From Periplaneta americana (Eukaryota > Arthropoda > Insecta > Blattodea > Blattidae): 64,000 nucleotides of DNA. A model generated the notes under the pieces. That model ran no database searches and was not told the DNA's origin. It saw only the letters and a list, made by a program, of their open reading frames with translations. Positions 51,135 to 61,889 of the stretch are shown here, piece by piece. The DNA lies in NCBI RefSeq assembly GCF_040183065.1, contig NC_091123.1, positions 5,336,501 to 5,400,500 of the forward strand, written 5' to 3'. Positions within the stretch are counted from its first letter, which is position 1. Each line of letters opens with the position of its first letter. A program made the position numbers and the translations under genes.

Positions 51135-51605
51135 ATGTTTTGCGAAACATGTAATTCTGGGATGAGTTTAAAGAGATGTAAATATAAACGAGATGGACTC
51201 ATGTGGACATGTCATTGAAAAATACAAGGTAAACAGTGTGGGAAAACGAAATCGTTAAGATTTGGATCATGGTTCACACAGAGCAAATTAACAATGCAAG
51301 AAATAATGTTGTTAACTTATGATATTGTAAATGGTTGTACGAATGTACAAATTGAAAAGGAATAATTCTTTGGAGATCACACTATTACAGACTGGAGGCA
51401 ATTTATTGATGAGGTTGTAGTTGAATATATTGAAGTAGGCTACACAACAAAAAAGTTGAAGATGTAAGATAGTTGAAATAGGCGAAAGCAAATTTGATCG
51501 TAGGAAACATAACAGGTCATTTCGTGAAAGAGCAATGGGTTTTTGGAGGAGTGGAAAGAGAGAGGGAGAGATGCTTTTCAGTAGCAGTATATAACAGAGG
51601 GAGAA
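51135..51605 (+). pseudogene. Merlin-type (IS1595/ISXO2-like) transposase, decayed
   Basis: Frame from 51135: MFCETCNSGMSLKRCKYKRD, GLMWTCH, stop, KIQGKQCGKTKSLRFGSWFT, QSKLTMQEIMLLTYDIVNGC. This is a C2C2 zinc ribbon and the GSWF.QSKL helix typical of ISXO2 transposases. After frameshifts near 51455 and 51525: KIVEIGESKFDRRKHNR (D-to-G change at the catalytic IDES) and GHFVKEQWVFGGVERERER. Several stops; dead. Terminal repeats not found. Eukaryotic members of this group form the Merlin superfamily. Confidence 0.78.
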
Positions 51606-51973
51606 ATTGTTGGAGAAATTGATTGAAATAGAACAATGTATTTTTAATGCCAGTGTTTGTTTGTTTTTTTTTTTTAATTTAATATCATAGTGGCGGGAAA
51701 ATGGAATCAAGCACTACGTAATATTATTCTCAGTGTCGGATTTTTTAATTGTTTTTAATGTTGATAAGCTACCATATAAAAGTTATCTAATTTGTAATTA
51801 ATGTTGCTATTGTTTTGCTTTTAGTTCAGTGTTCCTGTTTTTAGTGCCAAAATTTATCTTGACATATTCAAATAGAAAAGAAGGTACACAGATTTTAGAT
51901 CTCTGAGCATGTAAATTATTAACAGTAATGTTAAGTGTTATTTCTTTTGTAGTTCTCACCAACGTGACGAGAA

Positions 51974-52137
51974 ATGGCGTTCTACATCCAGTCCGTACAC
52001 AGTGGGTTGTATTTGACTGCTGAAAATGACGGTACGAAGGTCATCATTCAGGAATTTCATGGAAGGAAGATCCAGCAGTGGAAGTACAATAAAAGCATGA
52101 TCATCAGCAAGTTCAATGAGTACGAATTCTTGAAACT
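51974..52137 (+). CDS. Beta-trefoil protein exon 1
   Basis: 54 codons plus two bases. ATG in good context (GAGAAATGG). Contains the first QxW repeat and the start of the second. Reading through the donor gives a stop soon after, so splicing is required. Confidence 0.9.
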
Positions 52138-53702
52138 GTATGAAATAATATATTTATAAGTTTGAATGTTAAACGATTTGCAACTTTAACCTTTTGCATT
52201 GTTCTTATTCTTCTTTACCTTATTCGCGGCTTTACCCTTTTTTTTTTTTTTTTTTTTTCTTTATAAGGCAATAAAAATAGTCTTAGCACGATGGTTGTGT
52301 TTTATGATTAGGGATCAGATTTTCGTTTCACTCTTTCTTACACGGAATCATTTAAATGTAAGTCACAGTGCAGAATGCTGAAACAGATATACGCGTTCAT
52401 ATACAGAGTGTTTAAAGTGTATAAGATTTGCTGATGATGTGGTGTTAGCAGAAGAGGAGAAGAAGAGGTATGTGAGGATAACCATATGCTAAGAACTCAA
52501 TACTGGTATTACCGAGTTTTTTCTACTTCCAGTTTAACCGGAAGTAACTCCAACTCTCTTATTTTAAATGGAACACCCAATATATTTTTTTTATTTTTGA
52601 ATAGTGCTCATTAAGAGCTTTTCAAAAAGTACCCACACTTGATACTTCTGTACAAATTCAGTGTTGCTAAATAAAAATGGAAGTGGTGCAAGATATTCCT
52701 AAATCCTGGTTAAATCATTCCTTGAATGGTTTCTATGATCGAGTGACACATTGTAAAGCAGCAGAGGGCTACCAATTTGAACACATAATTTAGAAGGTGA
52801 GCTAGCTTTGTTTTGTTTTTGTTAAGGAAGGAGTGTTTTATTATTTTAATATTCGATACACTTTTCTGTTTTCTTGACGTAGCAACACTGAATTTGTACA
52901 GAAGTATCGAGTGTGGGTACTTTTTGAAAAGCTCTTAATGAGCACTATTCAAAAATAAAAAAATATATTGGGTGTTCCATTTAAAATAAGAGAGTTGGAG
53001 TTAGAAAAAACTTGGTAATACCATTATTGAGTTCTTAGTATATGGTTATCACCACACACCAAGTTTCATGTCACTGAACCGTATGCTTCAAAAGTTATTT
53101 AGGTGGTGCGGGACTTTTAACTAGCCCTGTATATTTTCAATACCAAGGCCCTTGTATATAAAAACCCTATTCCCAACCATGGAGGCCCACAGGTAGTGGA
53201 AGATTGAGGTTGCCATCTTTACAGTCGGCATGAGTAGTAGTAGGGATGCAGTTCTATGTGTTTGCTGCGTATCCCTGGTACTCATACATGTTAGAGGTAG
53301 AGTTACCCATAGGGCTGTAGTGTGCCTGACAGAATTTGATCAATTTCTGCATGATGCATTTGAAGATTGGTTGGTTTCCAATGCTCACATCTGAACGCCT
53401 ATTCCATTGTTTGTCTTGGTTCTTGCTAAAACTAGAATCCCCAATTAAAGTGACATCTGTTTTTTTGCAGTCACGTCCTTGAAGTTGGCAACTCTGAAGA
53501 GAAAGCAAGACTGAGCGAGCCAAACGAGTCAGCACAACAGAAATGGCAGTTTGACGACGACTTCTCGATCAGGAATGAAGCCGGCATGGTACTCGATGTC
53601 GCAGGCGGATCCAAAGAGGCCGGAGCGAGCATCATCGCTTTCAAGAAGCACGGAGGAACAAACCAGAAGTTCAGGATCGTACCCATTAACAAAAATAAGT
53701 GA
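51974..53702 (+). CDS. Single-domain ricin-B-type beta-trefoil protein (two exons)
   Basis: Exons 51974-52137 and 53471-53702, joined across a GTATGA donor and a poly-T/TGCAG acceptor in phase 2, encode 131 residues. Three QxW-type motifs, Q34-Q-W36, Q78-K-W80 and Q120-K-F122, are spaced 44 and 42 residues, exactly one beta-trefoil. Repeat 1 has MAFYIQSVHSGLYLTAENDG, repeat 2 HVLEVGNSEEKARLS, repeat 3 GMVLDVAGGSKEAGASIIAF. There is no signal peptide or membrane segment, so a cytosolic location is likely. Such domains bind sugars or serve as protein-binding scaffolds; the ligand cannot be told here, and the third motif has F instead of W. No enzymatic or toxin domain is attached. An AG just before 51962 suggests an upstream noncoding exon. 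Convergence of splice sites and full fold makes the model strong. Confidence 0.9.
52415..52470 (+). pseudogene. Tiny LINE RT fragment (FADD motif)
   Basis: In the intron, CIRFADDVVLAEEEKK matches the catalytic FADD region of LINE reverse transcriptases. Only about 50 bp; it abuts the foldback that follows. Confidence 0.5.
52474..53050. mobile_element. Foldback element in the beta-trefoil gene intron
   Basis: Arms 52474-52676 and 52887-53050 are inverted copies (AGCAACACTGAATTTGTACA, AGTACCCACAC, AAATGGAACACCCAATATAT) around a 210-bp loop. The left arm has about 25 extra bases (TTCCAGTTTAACCGGAAG). A GCCCTGTATATT motif at 53120 may mark an outer end. Confidence 0.85.
53471..53702 (+). CDS. 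Beta-trefoil protein exon 2 (stop)
   Basis: Completes Leu55, then HVLEVGNSEEKARLSEPNES to FRIVPINKNK and TGA. GC content is clearly higher than the surroundings. Minus-strand open frames here are shadows. Confidence 0.9.
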
Positions 53703-53937
53703 TGTGTTGTAGAAATGGCATTCAGCTTGCAAAGATTGACACCTTGCTACTAGCACGCTTGATGGGTGACGCTTAAAACTCAGAAATGATCGGGGTTAGA
53801 GTGGTCATGTTTTTTAGTCATATTTATAGTGAGAAAATTGTATTCTCAGTAAATGCAAGGGCGAGGAAGTGCACTTAACATTTGCAGGTGTTGTAATGTG
53901 GCATTTATTTTTCAAACTAACATGAACTGATGTTAAC

Positions 53938-54345
53938 ACTGAATAATTTCAAGGAAAAATTGTTCCGGGGCCGGATATCAATCCCGGGACCCATCGCTTA
54001 GAGCACGAATGCTCTCCCGACTGAGCTACCCCAGGAACTATACACGACACCGTCACAATTTTTCCTTTATATCCACACAACTCAAATTGGCTGACAAGAC
54101 GCTAGAATGCAACTTTGAGTGCACACAAATACTGTGTGACTTAAATTGTGGCTTTCTGTTAACGTACCTCCAGTAACGAATGTATTACACAAATCTGGCT
54201 TTCAGGTAGTAGCTCCCTGTAAAGCAGGTTTGAATAATTTCAAGGAAAAGGGTCCCGGGATCGATACCCGGCCGCGGAACAATTTTTCCTTGAAATTATT
54301 CAAACCCGCTTTACAGGGAGCTACTACCTGAAAGCAACATTTGCA
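53938..54345. repeat. tRNA-like repeat family with a perfect-looking palindrome
   Basis: 53962-54038 is a degenerate minus-strand tRNA-like unit (A box TAGCTCAGTCGGGAGAGC on the minus strand). 54190-54337 is a hairpin: TTTCAGGTAGTAGCTCCCTG, TAAAGCAGGTTTGAATAATT and TCAAGGAAAA return inverted on the right, around a core with CCCGGGATCGATACCCGG. The spacer GTGTGACTTAAATTGTGG is shared with 15507-15530. Confidence 0.78.
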
Positions 54346-55421
54346 TGATGTTAACACTGTTACTAACATTATATTGTCTTTATTCTATTTATATATTTAT
54401 AGTAAATCATTATATAAGGAGATTTGTTATTCATATGACTATGAGGACCAGTTAAAATGAGAGAGAACAAAGTATTTTGTAAAAATGTGCAGCATAAATT
54501 AGTAAAGGCTATGGATCGGTAAAAATAACGAAAAAAAAAAAACATGGAAATTTTGTTTTTATCTCAAAAAAATAAAATGTTTCAGTTTTCTAAATCTGTG
54601 CTTATTTTGGCCGTATGACAATTGAAAGTCACTCAGGACGAATTGAAAGGGACCAGAACGTGCGTGGAGCTGCAGCCCTTTAAACTGTCACTCAGCTGTC
54701 ATTCTGACAGACTTTGTTCTTCATTCTAACTAATTTTAATTTTCATTCAGTTCATATTTCGAGCTGTTATGCAGGAGAAAAATGTGTGTGGTAGACCTGT
54801 ATAGTAAGGAAGGATATCGATAGTATACAGGGTGTTTAAAAAAAGTATCACGAGTAGCATTGGTCGAAACTAGAAAAAAAGTTCCGATAAACATGTGTCT
54901 GGAAACAAATATCTGTTGAGATATGGGCAATGCTGTATTGTAGCCTACGATACCCACCTGTCTGTTATGTAGACCCATTGTTACACATGCTTCAGTCCTT
55001 CGCAGTGAGTCACGAACTCTTGTGACCTTCTATTTTACAATTTTTAACATTTTCTAACTTTCAAAATGCTCTAATGAATGCATTTTTCTCCAATCTCAGT
55101 GAAATTTTGCACAGAAGTCCAAAAAAAAAAGACATGTGAAGTAAACTGACACACGTGTTGTTTCTTCTATTGAAAGTATTGAAATCACCAGGTGTTGAGG
55201 ATGTGATAAGTTAAAAAAAAAAATTAACAACTGAAAGGGAAAATATATATTTTTTCTTTAAAAGTAATTCGAAAAATATGAAAAGCATGTGTCATATTTT
55301 ACATATATCTATTAGGAATAAATTAAATATAAATTTAAAGAAATATTATGTAAACTTTGAAAATTTGGACAATTATAATTGAAATCAAACTTTCAGGTAT
55401 AACTCCCTGTAAAGTTGATTT
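54346..55421. other. Intergenic, repeat fragments
   Basis: 54829 begins with ACAGGGTGTTTAAAAAAAGT, the typical outer end of a TIR element, but no partner was found. Otherwise unassigned. Confidence 0.35.
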
Positions 55422-55583
55422 GAATAATTTCGAGGGAAAAGTTGTTCCGGGGCCGGGCATCGAACCCGGGACCTTACTGGTAGAGTTCCCTGATAGCTCA
55501 GTTGGTAGAGCGTTGGTACGTTTAACCAAAGGTCCCGGGTTCGATTCCCGGCCCCAGAACAACTTTTCCCTCGAAATTATTCA
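55422..55583. repeat. tRNA-like palindrome
   Basis: 55422-55475 and 55530-55583 are inverted copies (GAATAATTTCGAGGGAAAAG, TTGTTCC, GGGCCGGGC or GGGCCGGGA, CGAACCCGGGACCTT). The loop plus right arm contain a tRNA-like unit. Confidence 0.88.
55485..55560 (+). tRNA. tRNA-like unit inside the palindrome
   Basis: GATAGCTCAGTTGGTAGAGC D arm, TTGGT/ACCAA anticodon stem with loop ACGTTTA (GTT at 34-36, C33), and T arm CCGGGTTCGATTCCCGG. The acceptor stem pairs only over GTTC/GAAC. Probably not a functional tRNA gene. Confidence 0.45.
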
Positions 55584-56981
55584 ATTATAATTCAGTATTA
55601 AAAAACAACAAAAATTAATTGTAAGTAAACTAATTGGAATATCAAAGTGAAAATTTATGTATTGCATGTCCATATTGTAAGAAATATGTGGTAAAAGTAT
55701 CAGATTAATTGGTGTAAAAGTGTAGACATTAGAAATTTCACAGTTCCGTAACCTTAATTTGAAGATCTCCCTGGAAAAAGAATGTAACATCAAACTAATG
55801 AAATATGTGACTTCATTGGAAAAAGTAATTTTGAGGCATTCATTTATAAAAATAAATTATTGCACCCAATAGCTGAATAAACTTGTATCCTTGATTAATC
55901 AAATGGTTCTGTTAGTAAATATAAATTTATTTATTTATTTTATTGCTAGTAAGTTCGAAATGAATACAAGTTAATAAACACAATGAAAGATAAACTAGCC
56001 CACTCCTGAATGAGTAAGACTCGAGCTCAGGAGGGGATTCCGATACAGACAAAATAAAATTAAAATTGAGAGTGAATACAGATTAAAAAGTTTAATATGT
56101 TTAAACCCAAACTATAAATTCAATACAATTTTTTATATTTTTGTATTAATTTGGAGAGGATTCGTGGTTGAAATAATATTAGAATAAAATTTGTTTAATA
56201 ATCTGGGGCCTTGACTCATGCTATGATAAAAAACTACATTGGTTTTACATTTTGGTTCAGACAAACGCAGAGAATTCATATTTTTAGTTCTATATTTATG
56301 TATATACCTTTCAAAGTTATTAAAACTTCTATGAAAATATTTTAATAAAATAAAATAATACATTTGTTTAATGTTGAAAACTCTGAGATGTTTAAACAAC
56401 AATTCAGTTGGGTAATCTTTCTGCTTTTTTAAACAAATTTTTAATACTTTTTTCTGTAGTAAAATTAAAATATGTTCCTTTCTCCTGAAACATGTATTAT
56501 AGATTCGTTGGTTACACCCTTATTTCTGGGAGGTCTTCAATTATGACGCACTTAATAAATTCCTGAATTGTTATTTTCGTACGTGTATCATCTTAGAGAA
56601 AAAAATGACCGACTGCCATAGTCTAAGACTTTGGTTGACTCCATGAGAGCTTAGGTTTACACACGAACGAATTTCTTATGCAAGACTCCACTCTGTTTTT
56701 CTTTAGTTTTGTTTGTTGCTCTTTCTGTCTGTTTATAGATAAAGTTTTATAACTAATCTTTAACAAATGTTTAGGTGCACAATAAATTTCCTTTTCCTAG
56801 TTGTGTAAACCAGGTGCTGCCCAAAATGGACTTACACAAATTCACATTACAGCAGATCTGTCATTTTTTGTGTCTAAGACTGCACATCTTCATTCCATGA
56901 TAAAACTATCAATTTAATTGTTATCTGTTTTTAGATATTTATGTGGATGAAGAATCATTAACAATTTGACTGTGAAATAGT
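55584..56981. other. Intergenic, nothing recognised
   Basis: AT-rich; (TTTA)n-like run near 55925-55945. No coding domain in any open segment. Confidence 0.35.
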
Positions 56982-57110
56982 AATATACGTTACAAGAGCG
57001 GTATGTCGACGTTTTCATGGTCGAGGAAAAGATTGAAAAAGCGAAACATAGTTGAGCTTTTTTAATTTCCGAGAACATGAAAACAAACATACCGCTCGTG
57101 TATCGTACAT
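56982..57110. repeat. Short inverted repeat
   Basis: AATATACGTTACAAGAGCGG then TATGT at left; the complement AATGTACGATACACGAGCGG then TATGT at right; arms about 40 bp. Confidence 0.7.
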
Positions 57111-57111
57111 T

Positions 57112-57757
57112 ATTTTGTGCGAAGATCGTTTATTACATACCTGAAAGACGAATTTCTAATTAGTTGCAATGAAATCTCCATGTTGGTTTCTGTTCAATGA
57201 CGGCAACTTCGGAAAATCAAAATATCTTTCTTCAACATTGTTGCTGTAAAATGTTGTCTGTGTTTACTATACTCCAGCAGGCCATGATATACGTCTGTCT
57301 TTTTTTCCCCCAGTCTATAAATGCGAACTTAAAACAAACGGTAAGGTTATGTAATGATTTATTTTTTATTTTAATATTTTAACAATATTATTTATATAAC
57401 ATATTGCAGTAATAACATCGGCATCTGGAATCTTGTTGATTTTTTCACGGCTTCCTTAATGTTACTTGTATCAGGAATGCAATAAGTTTCGTGGAGTAGT
57501 AGACTTTACTTAATTTTTGCAATTTAGGTGAAATTGCAGTGGTAAGTTTCCAATTTATAATTATTACCATGTTAAACGTCTCTAAAAATAATATGTTAAA
57601 AGCCTAAAGCAGTAAAATTAATGTCGCGCTTAAGCGGTAAGAAGAGGGAAATTATGTGTGTTATGTTGGGAATACTGAATGTGGTATTTCACACTTACCG
57701 CGTATTGGTTCTGTGCGGAAAACAAGCAAATACGCACGATCTCGCACAAAATATATT
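57112..57757. mobile_element. Possible TIR element
   Basis: ATTTTGTGCGAAGATCGT at 57112 and the complement ATTTTGTGCGAGATCGT at 57757. Only about 18 bp match, so the assignment is weak. Confidence 0.35.
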
Positions 57758-59648
57758 TTTGTGTGATATGAAAGAGTTAAAAATAAATTGAATATCATTG
57801 TTTCAGTTAATAGTATTATAAAAGTTCTTAATAATCTTGAAATTAATTTACTGACATGTTTAAATTCTTAGTCAAAGTATAACATTTATAAAAAAATCAC
57901 TATAAATAATACATATAAATGATAATTGTAACGTATTTTTGGGAAAAATTCAGTATACGGATACCTCATTGATAACAATTATCTTAAAATACTAAAGAAA
58001 AAGCAGATTTGTCTCTGCGTTTGTCGAATGCGCATCACGCTTACGAAAAGGCACTTTTCAGTGCCAATAATTTATTTTGTGCGCACAAGGTTGGAATTTT
58101 GGAGTAAGAGGGAAAGGAAGGTATGCGTGTTCTGAAATAGATCCATTATTGGTTAAGAAACATGTAATTGTCTTCCGTATTGTTGCAAACAAGCTGAACC
58201 TACTTCTATGTTCTTCCACAGAAAAGTTTGTCGTGTGGCATGTATGTAATGTTTGCAAGATTATTTCTGAGTTTTTCTTTAAATCGTCAGTTAATAGAAT
58301 TGTGCAATGTTTCTGTGATAAGAAGTACTTTAATTAAGTCTAAAAGTGATTCATATAGAGAAACCAAAATTCAGGTTCAACTATTATGTGTGACATTTTT
58401 TCTTTGTTTTAGAACTTTCCGTATGATTCTTCTTTGTTTTTTTTTTTTTTTTTCCTGAAAATTCTGCTGTTATTGCCATGATAAAAATTGAAGGGGTGAG
58501 AATAATATACTCCTAAGCCGAAAAAAAGACAAAATTTCATAGGGGAGTGTATTAAAAGTTTTGAGTCCAGTGCTGTTCGGTGCGGGCGGTATCATAAATT
58601 CTTCAGTGTATACATCTGTTATTTGTTGAGAACATTTTAGCTCTAATATTTTACTAGTAGCTTCATCATACGTGTAAGAAAAGAACTCTCACAAAAACTA
58701 TTTTTGTTAAAATTGTGGCTTTGGACTATCATTCTCACCCCTTCAGTTCCAAAATTTTTAGTTGAATGTTTGAAGACTTTTGGAATTCCTGTAAAAACTT
58801 TTAAACTTCTAGCTGTAGTCATAATGAAAATATCGACGGTGTTAATCTAAAAGGTCGTATCCATCAAAAACTGAAAAATTGAGATTTCCACACCATACTA
58901 TTTATGTCCAGTATACATTATGTAAAAGGATTTAGCACTCCTGCAATTATTTTTGATGTAATTAGCAATAATTGTTAGAATTTGTGACCCTCACTCATTT
59001 AATATGTAGCTTGATAAAACACTGTATTCATCTCGATTTTGGGAGAGCATTTTGCCGAATCTTGATTTTTTATTAACAGCGACTATGAGGATACTCTGTT
59101 AAGGGGTTAGGTACAGCTTACAGCTGTAAAATTTTTGGAAATATTCAACATTTTTTCCCTCCATTACTCTATCTTGTACAATAATGAAAATTGGTATGTG
59201 TAAAAACACTGTCCTTCTGCTATATGAAAAAAAATATTTTTACGATTTAAAAAAAATTATACCAGGAAAAATGGAGCCCTAATATTCTGTCAGACTACTG
59301 CTGGACACTCAAAAGTGATATTTCTCAAGCGAAGTATAGCCTAAAATCTATTTCACGCACATTTTAAGTAAATATGATTTCAGGTAAAATGTTACATGGT
59401 ATAAATACTAGAAAAATTTTGAAAACAGATCTGAAATCAGCACGAAAAATACTGTAAGAATCACCCATTCTTTATCTTTTAACAAAAAATATGTTCAATT
59501 TTGTTAACCATACTTATTCAATAAACTTACCTCCACACAGATAGCTTCCTTTAAAAATCAATAATAATAATGGTAATACAATTTTTAGCTATTTAATATG
59601 TTATCTTTTGCCAACCCTTACTGAAGGGTAACTACCCTTGAGAGATTT
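57758..59648. other. Intergenic, nothing recognised
   Basis: AT-rich. 58728-58746 resembles 19745-19765. Open segments at 58058-58458 overlap on several frames and show no domain. Confidence 0.35.
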
Positions 59649-59844
59649 ATACAGGGTGAGTATTTATGTACTATAAAGTGTTGCAGAATATTCTATACAC
59701 CAAAACAAACATATTTTGTCATATAAACATATAGACGATACTGCATTGTTATGAAGATGTGGCAACATTGCTTTATTTCAAAGCTAATCTACCAATTACC
59801 CGTGGCTAGAATCGGAACTAACAATTGATGTTGTTTTCCGTGCG

Positions 59845-59846
<2 letters not shown>

Positions 59847-59892
<46 letters not shown>
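59847..59892. repeat. 46-bp T run
   Basis: Uninterrupted T on the plus strand. May be a poly-A tail of a minus-strand retro-insertion; the sequence to its right was not assigned. Confidence 0.9.
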
Positions 59893-59894
<2 letters not shown>

Positions 59895-60129
59895 ATGACT
59901 TTGCTGAAGCAAAAAGAGGGTCGAAAAAAAACAATTCGACCAGCTGACTGCAAAATGGTGGACAATTAATATTGGCTTCTATTACTGCAGTAATAAATTT
60001 AACCTTAAAACAAACAAACGTGTTAAATAGTTTAGACTTCCATGATAATGACATGATTTTAACAATAATGAACGTTGCAAGAGACCAAAACACGCATTCC
60101 GCCATGATGGATCGTGCAGCAAACTCTAG

Positions 60130-60376
60130 ATCATATATTATGTAACAGATAACTCATCGCTATGTTAAAATCGGCAGCACTTTGAAGAGAACAACCGCCA
60201 GGATCGCCACCCGTCCGCTGTAAACGAACACGAGATGGCAGTACAGTCGCTAATGCAATTCAAATGGGAGTTATGACGTGACTCCATATGTAACAACTAG
60301 ATGGCAGCGTAGTAAACCTGACAAAAGTTGTCAACATCAGAGCCTATAAGGCCAACCTATCTGTTACATATATGAT
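60130..60376. mobile_element. MITE with CTAG duplication, nested in the 59651 element
   Basis: ATCATATATTATGTAACAGA at left and the complement ATCATATATGTAACAGAT at right; CTAG at 60126-60129 and 60377-60380. A fragment of the same family is at 36450-36492. Confidence 0.85.
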
Positions 60377-60811
60377 CTAGGAGCAAACTCATAAAATGGT
60401 GTTTAGATTTGCTGCAACGAAGGTACAGCTGGCGCCAGCATTTTTGGCGTGTGTGCTAGATATATAGTGCCCAGTTTTTGAGTACGTTGCTAGTGCAGCT
60501 GAGAATGGTACCACTTCCTATACACGTCACATCAGCCATTTGCCAAACACAGTTGTCAGACTGACTGTGGCAAATGTAAAACACTCGCACTTAACGTTCC
60601 CATTACTTATTTCACACGCCAAAAACGGTGACGCGAACTTTAAAGCAAATGTAATGTCAATAAATATCCCTCAAAGAAAGTTGCTGTTGTTTGTATTTCT
60701 AAACTGTTCCCACAACGAAGCTGTCATGAACAAAAATGTATATGTTTGTTTTGGTGTATTGAATACCCTACAATACTTTACAGTACCTACATAATTATGA
60801 CTCACCCTGTA

Positions 60812-61530
60812 TATATAATTTTATTAGGCGTTATTGATCTATATTTGAATCTTACTGACAATTTTTGGGAAGGAAAATGTTGATATTGAGGTACTTCCTA
60901 TCAGGACAGCACTGTGAATGTAATACAATATATTTCTGTTATAAATGCTTTCCCACGCATATCAAGATCATTTTATGTATTCAGCTCAAGGTTTGCATTT
61001 CATTTACTGGTTATTCTGTGATACCCTACCAAGCATAATGTGATAGAATGCTACATTCCTTTCTCTTATTCTTTGTGGTCACGATCTTCTGTAGAAATAA
61101 TCAGTGGCTTCAACCCTGTCTAATGGGACAGACTGGTTTCCTCTCTTAAGAGTCTAGTGATTGTATTGTTCAGTATACAGAAGCTTGTGATCATTATTGA
61201 TGATATTGTCTTCAATTTATAAAACTTGAATCTCATGTTTTCTGTTACAGCTGCGATTTTTAGTGCCTTAAACTGCACTGTATTTTAGTAAAGCTTTGTC
61301 CTGTTATATGAATCTTTGCTTAAAAATTACTTGGGTTAGCAATAATACTATTCTATTGACATGATGTTTTCCAAAGTCTTTGTTAATCTCTTTGTTTTCT
61401 TTATGTTATTCGTTGATGTATTTTTGACGAAATAAATGCTTTTTTGGTTTTACACAATTTTTTTTCCTTTTATAGGCCTACAACATGCAGTTGCATCCAC
61501 CTTGTTAATTCCTTATAGACACGTTCTTCC
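60812..61530. other. Intergenic, nothing recognised
   Basis: AT-rich. No gene signal. Confidence 0.35.
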
Positions 61531-61534
61531 AAAT

Positions 61535-61690
61535 AGTGCACTGCTTTGGAAGAGTGAAACTAGTGAGTCTGGGATCAAATCCTGGTTGGGGAAAGTTGTC
61601 TCTGGAGGTTTTCCTTCAACCAATCAAGAGCAAATGCTGGATAACTTTCGGTGTCAGACCCTGGACTCATTTTGCCATTTTTTCCTTTAG
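61535..61690 (+). mobile_element. SINE fragment, plus orientation
   Basis: Degenerate B box (GGGATCAAATCCTGG), then TTTTCCTTCAACCAATCAAG, AGCAAATGCTGGATAACTTT and CGGTGTCAGACCCTGGACTC, the body of the SINE at 47074 in diverged form. Confidence 0.75.
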
Positions 61691-61699
61691 TTGGTTTCT

Positions 61700-61870
61700 T
61701 TTATGATGTTTTAAATGGTGATAATCCCAGCAAAATGAGTCCAGGGTCCAGCGCCGAAAGTTACCCAGCATTTGCTCTTGATGGGTTGAGGAAGAACCTC
61801 GGAAAAACGTAACTTCTCCTTACTATGATTTGAACCTAGGTCCACTCGTTTCAAGGTTAAACATGCTGAC
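61700..61870 (-). mobile_element. SINE, minus orientation
   Basis: Same body inverted (GAGTCCAGGGTCCAGCGCCG, AAAGTTACCCAGCATTTGCT), with a degraded tRNA head (B box region GATTTGAACCTAGG). Faces 61535-61690 tail to tail, about 10 bp apart. Confidence 0.8.
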
Positions 61871-61889
61871 ATTCATAATCATATTATTA

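Larger units (their letters stand above)
59651..60809. mobile_element. TIR element, TA duplication
   Basis: CAGGGTGAGTATTTATGTAC at left and the complement CAGGGTGAGTCATAATTATG at right; TIRs continue for about 75 bp to ACACCAAAACAAACATAT. TA abuts both ends. Carries a 46-T run and a nested MITE. No transposase recognised. Confidence 0.8.

Noticed and set aside
58058-58458. Overlapping open frames on both strands
   Set aside because: No domain, no consistent codon bias, and they overlap each other in three frames.
60540-60794. 84-codon open frame near a TIR end
   Set aside because: It runs into the right terminal repeat of the 59651 element and shows no transposase motif.
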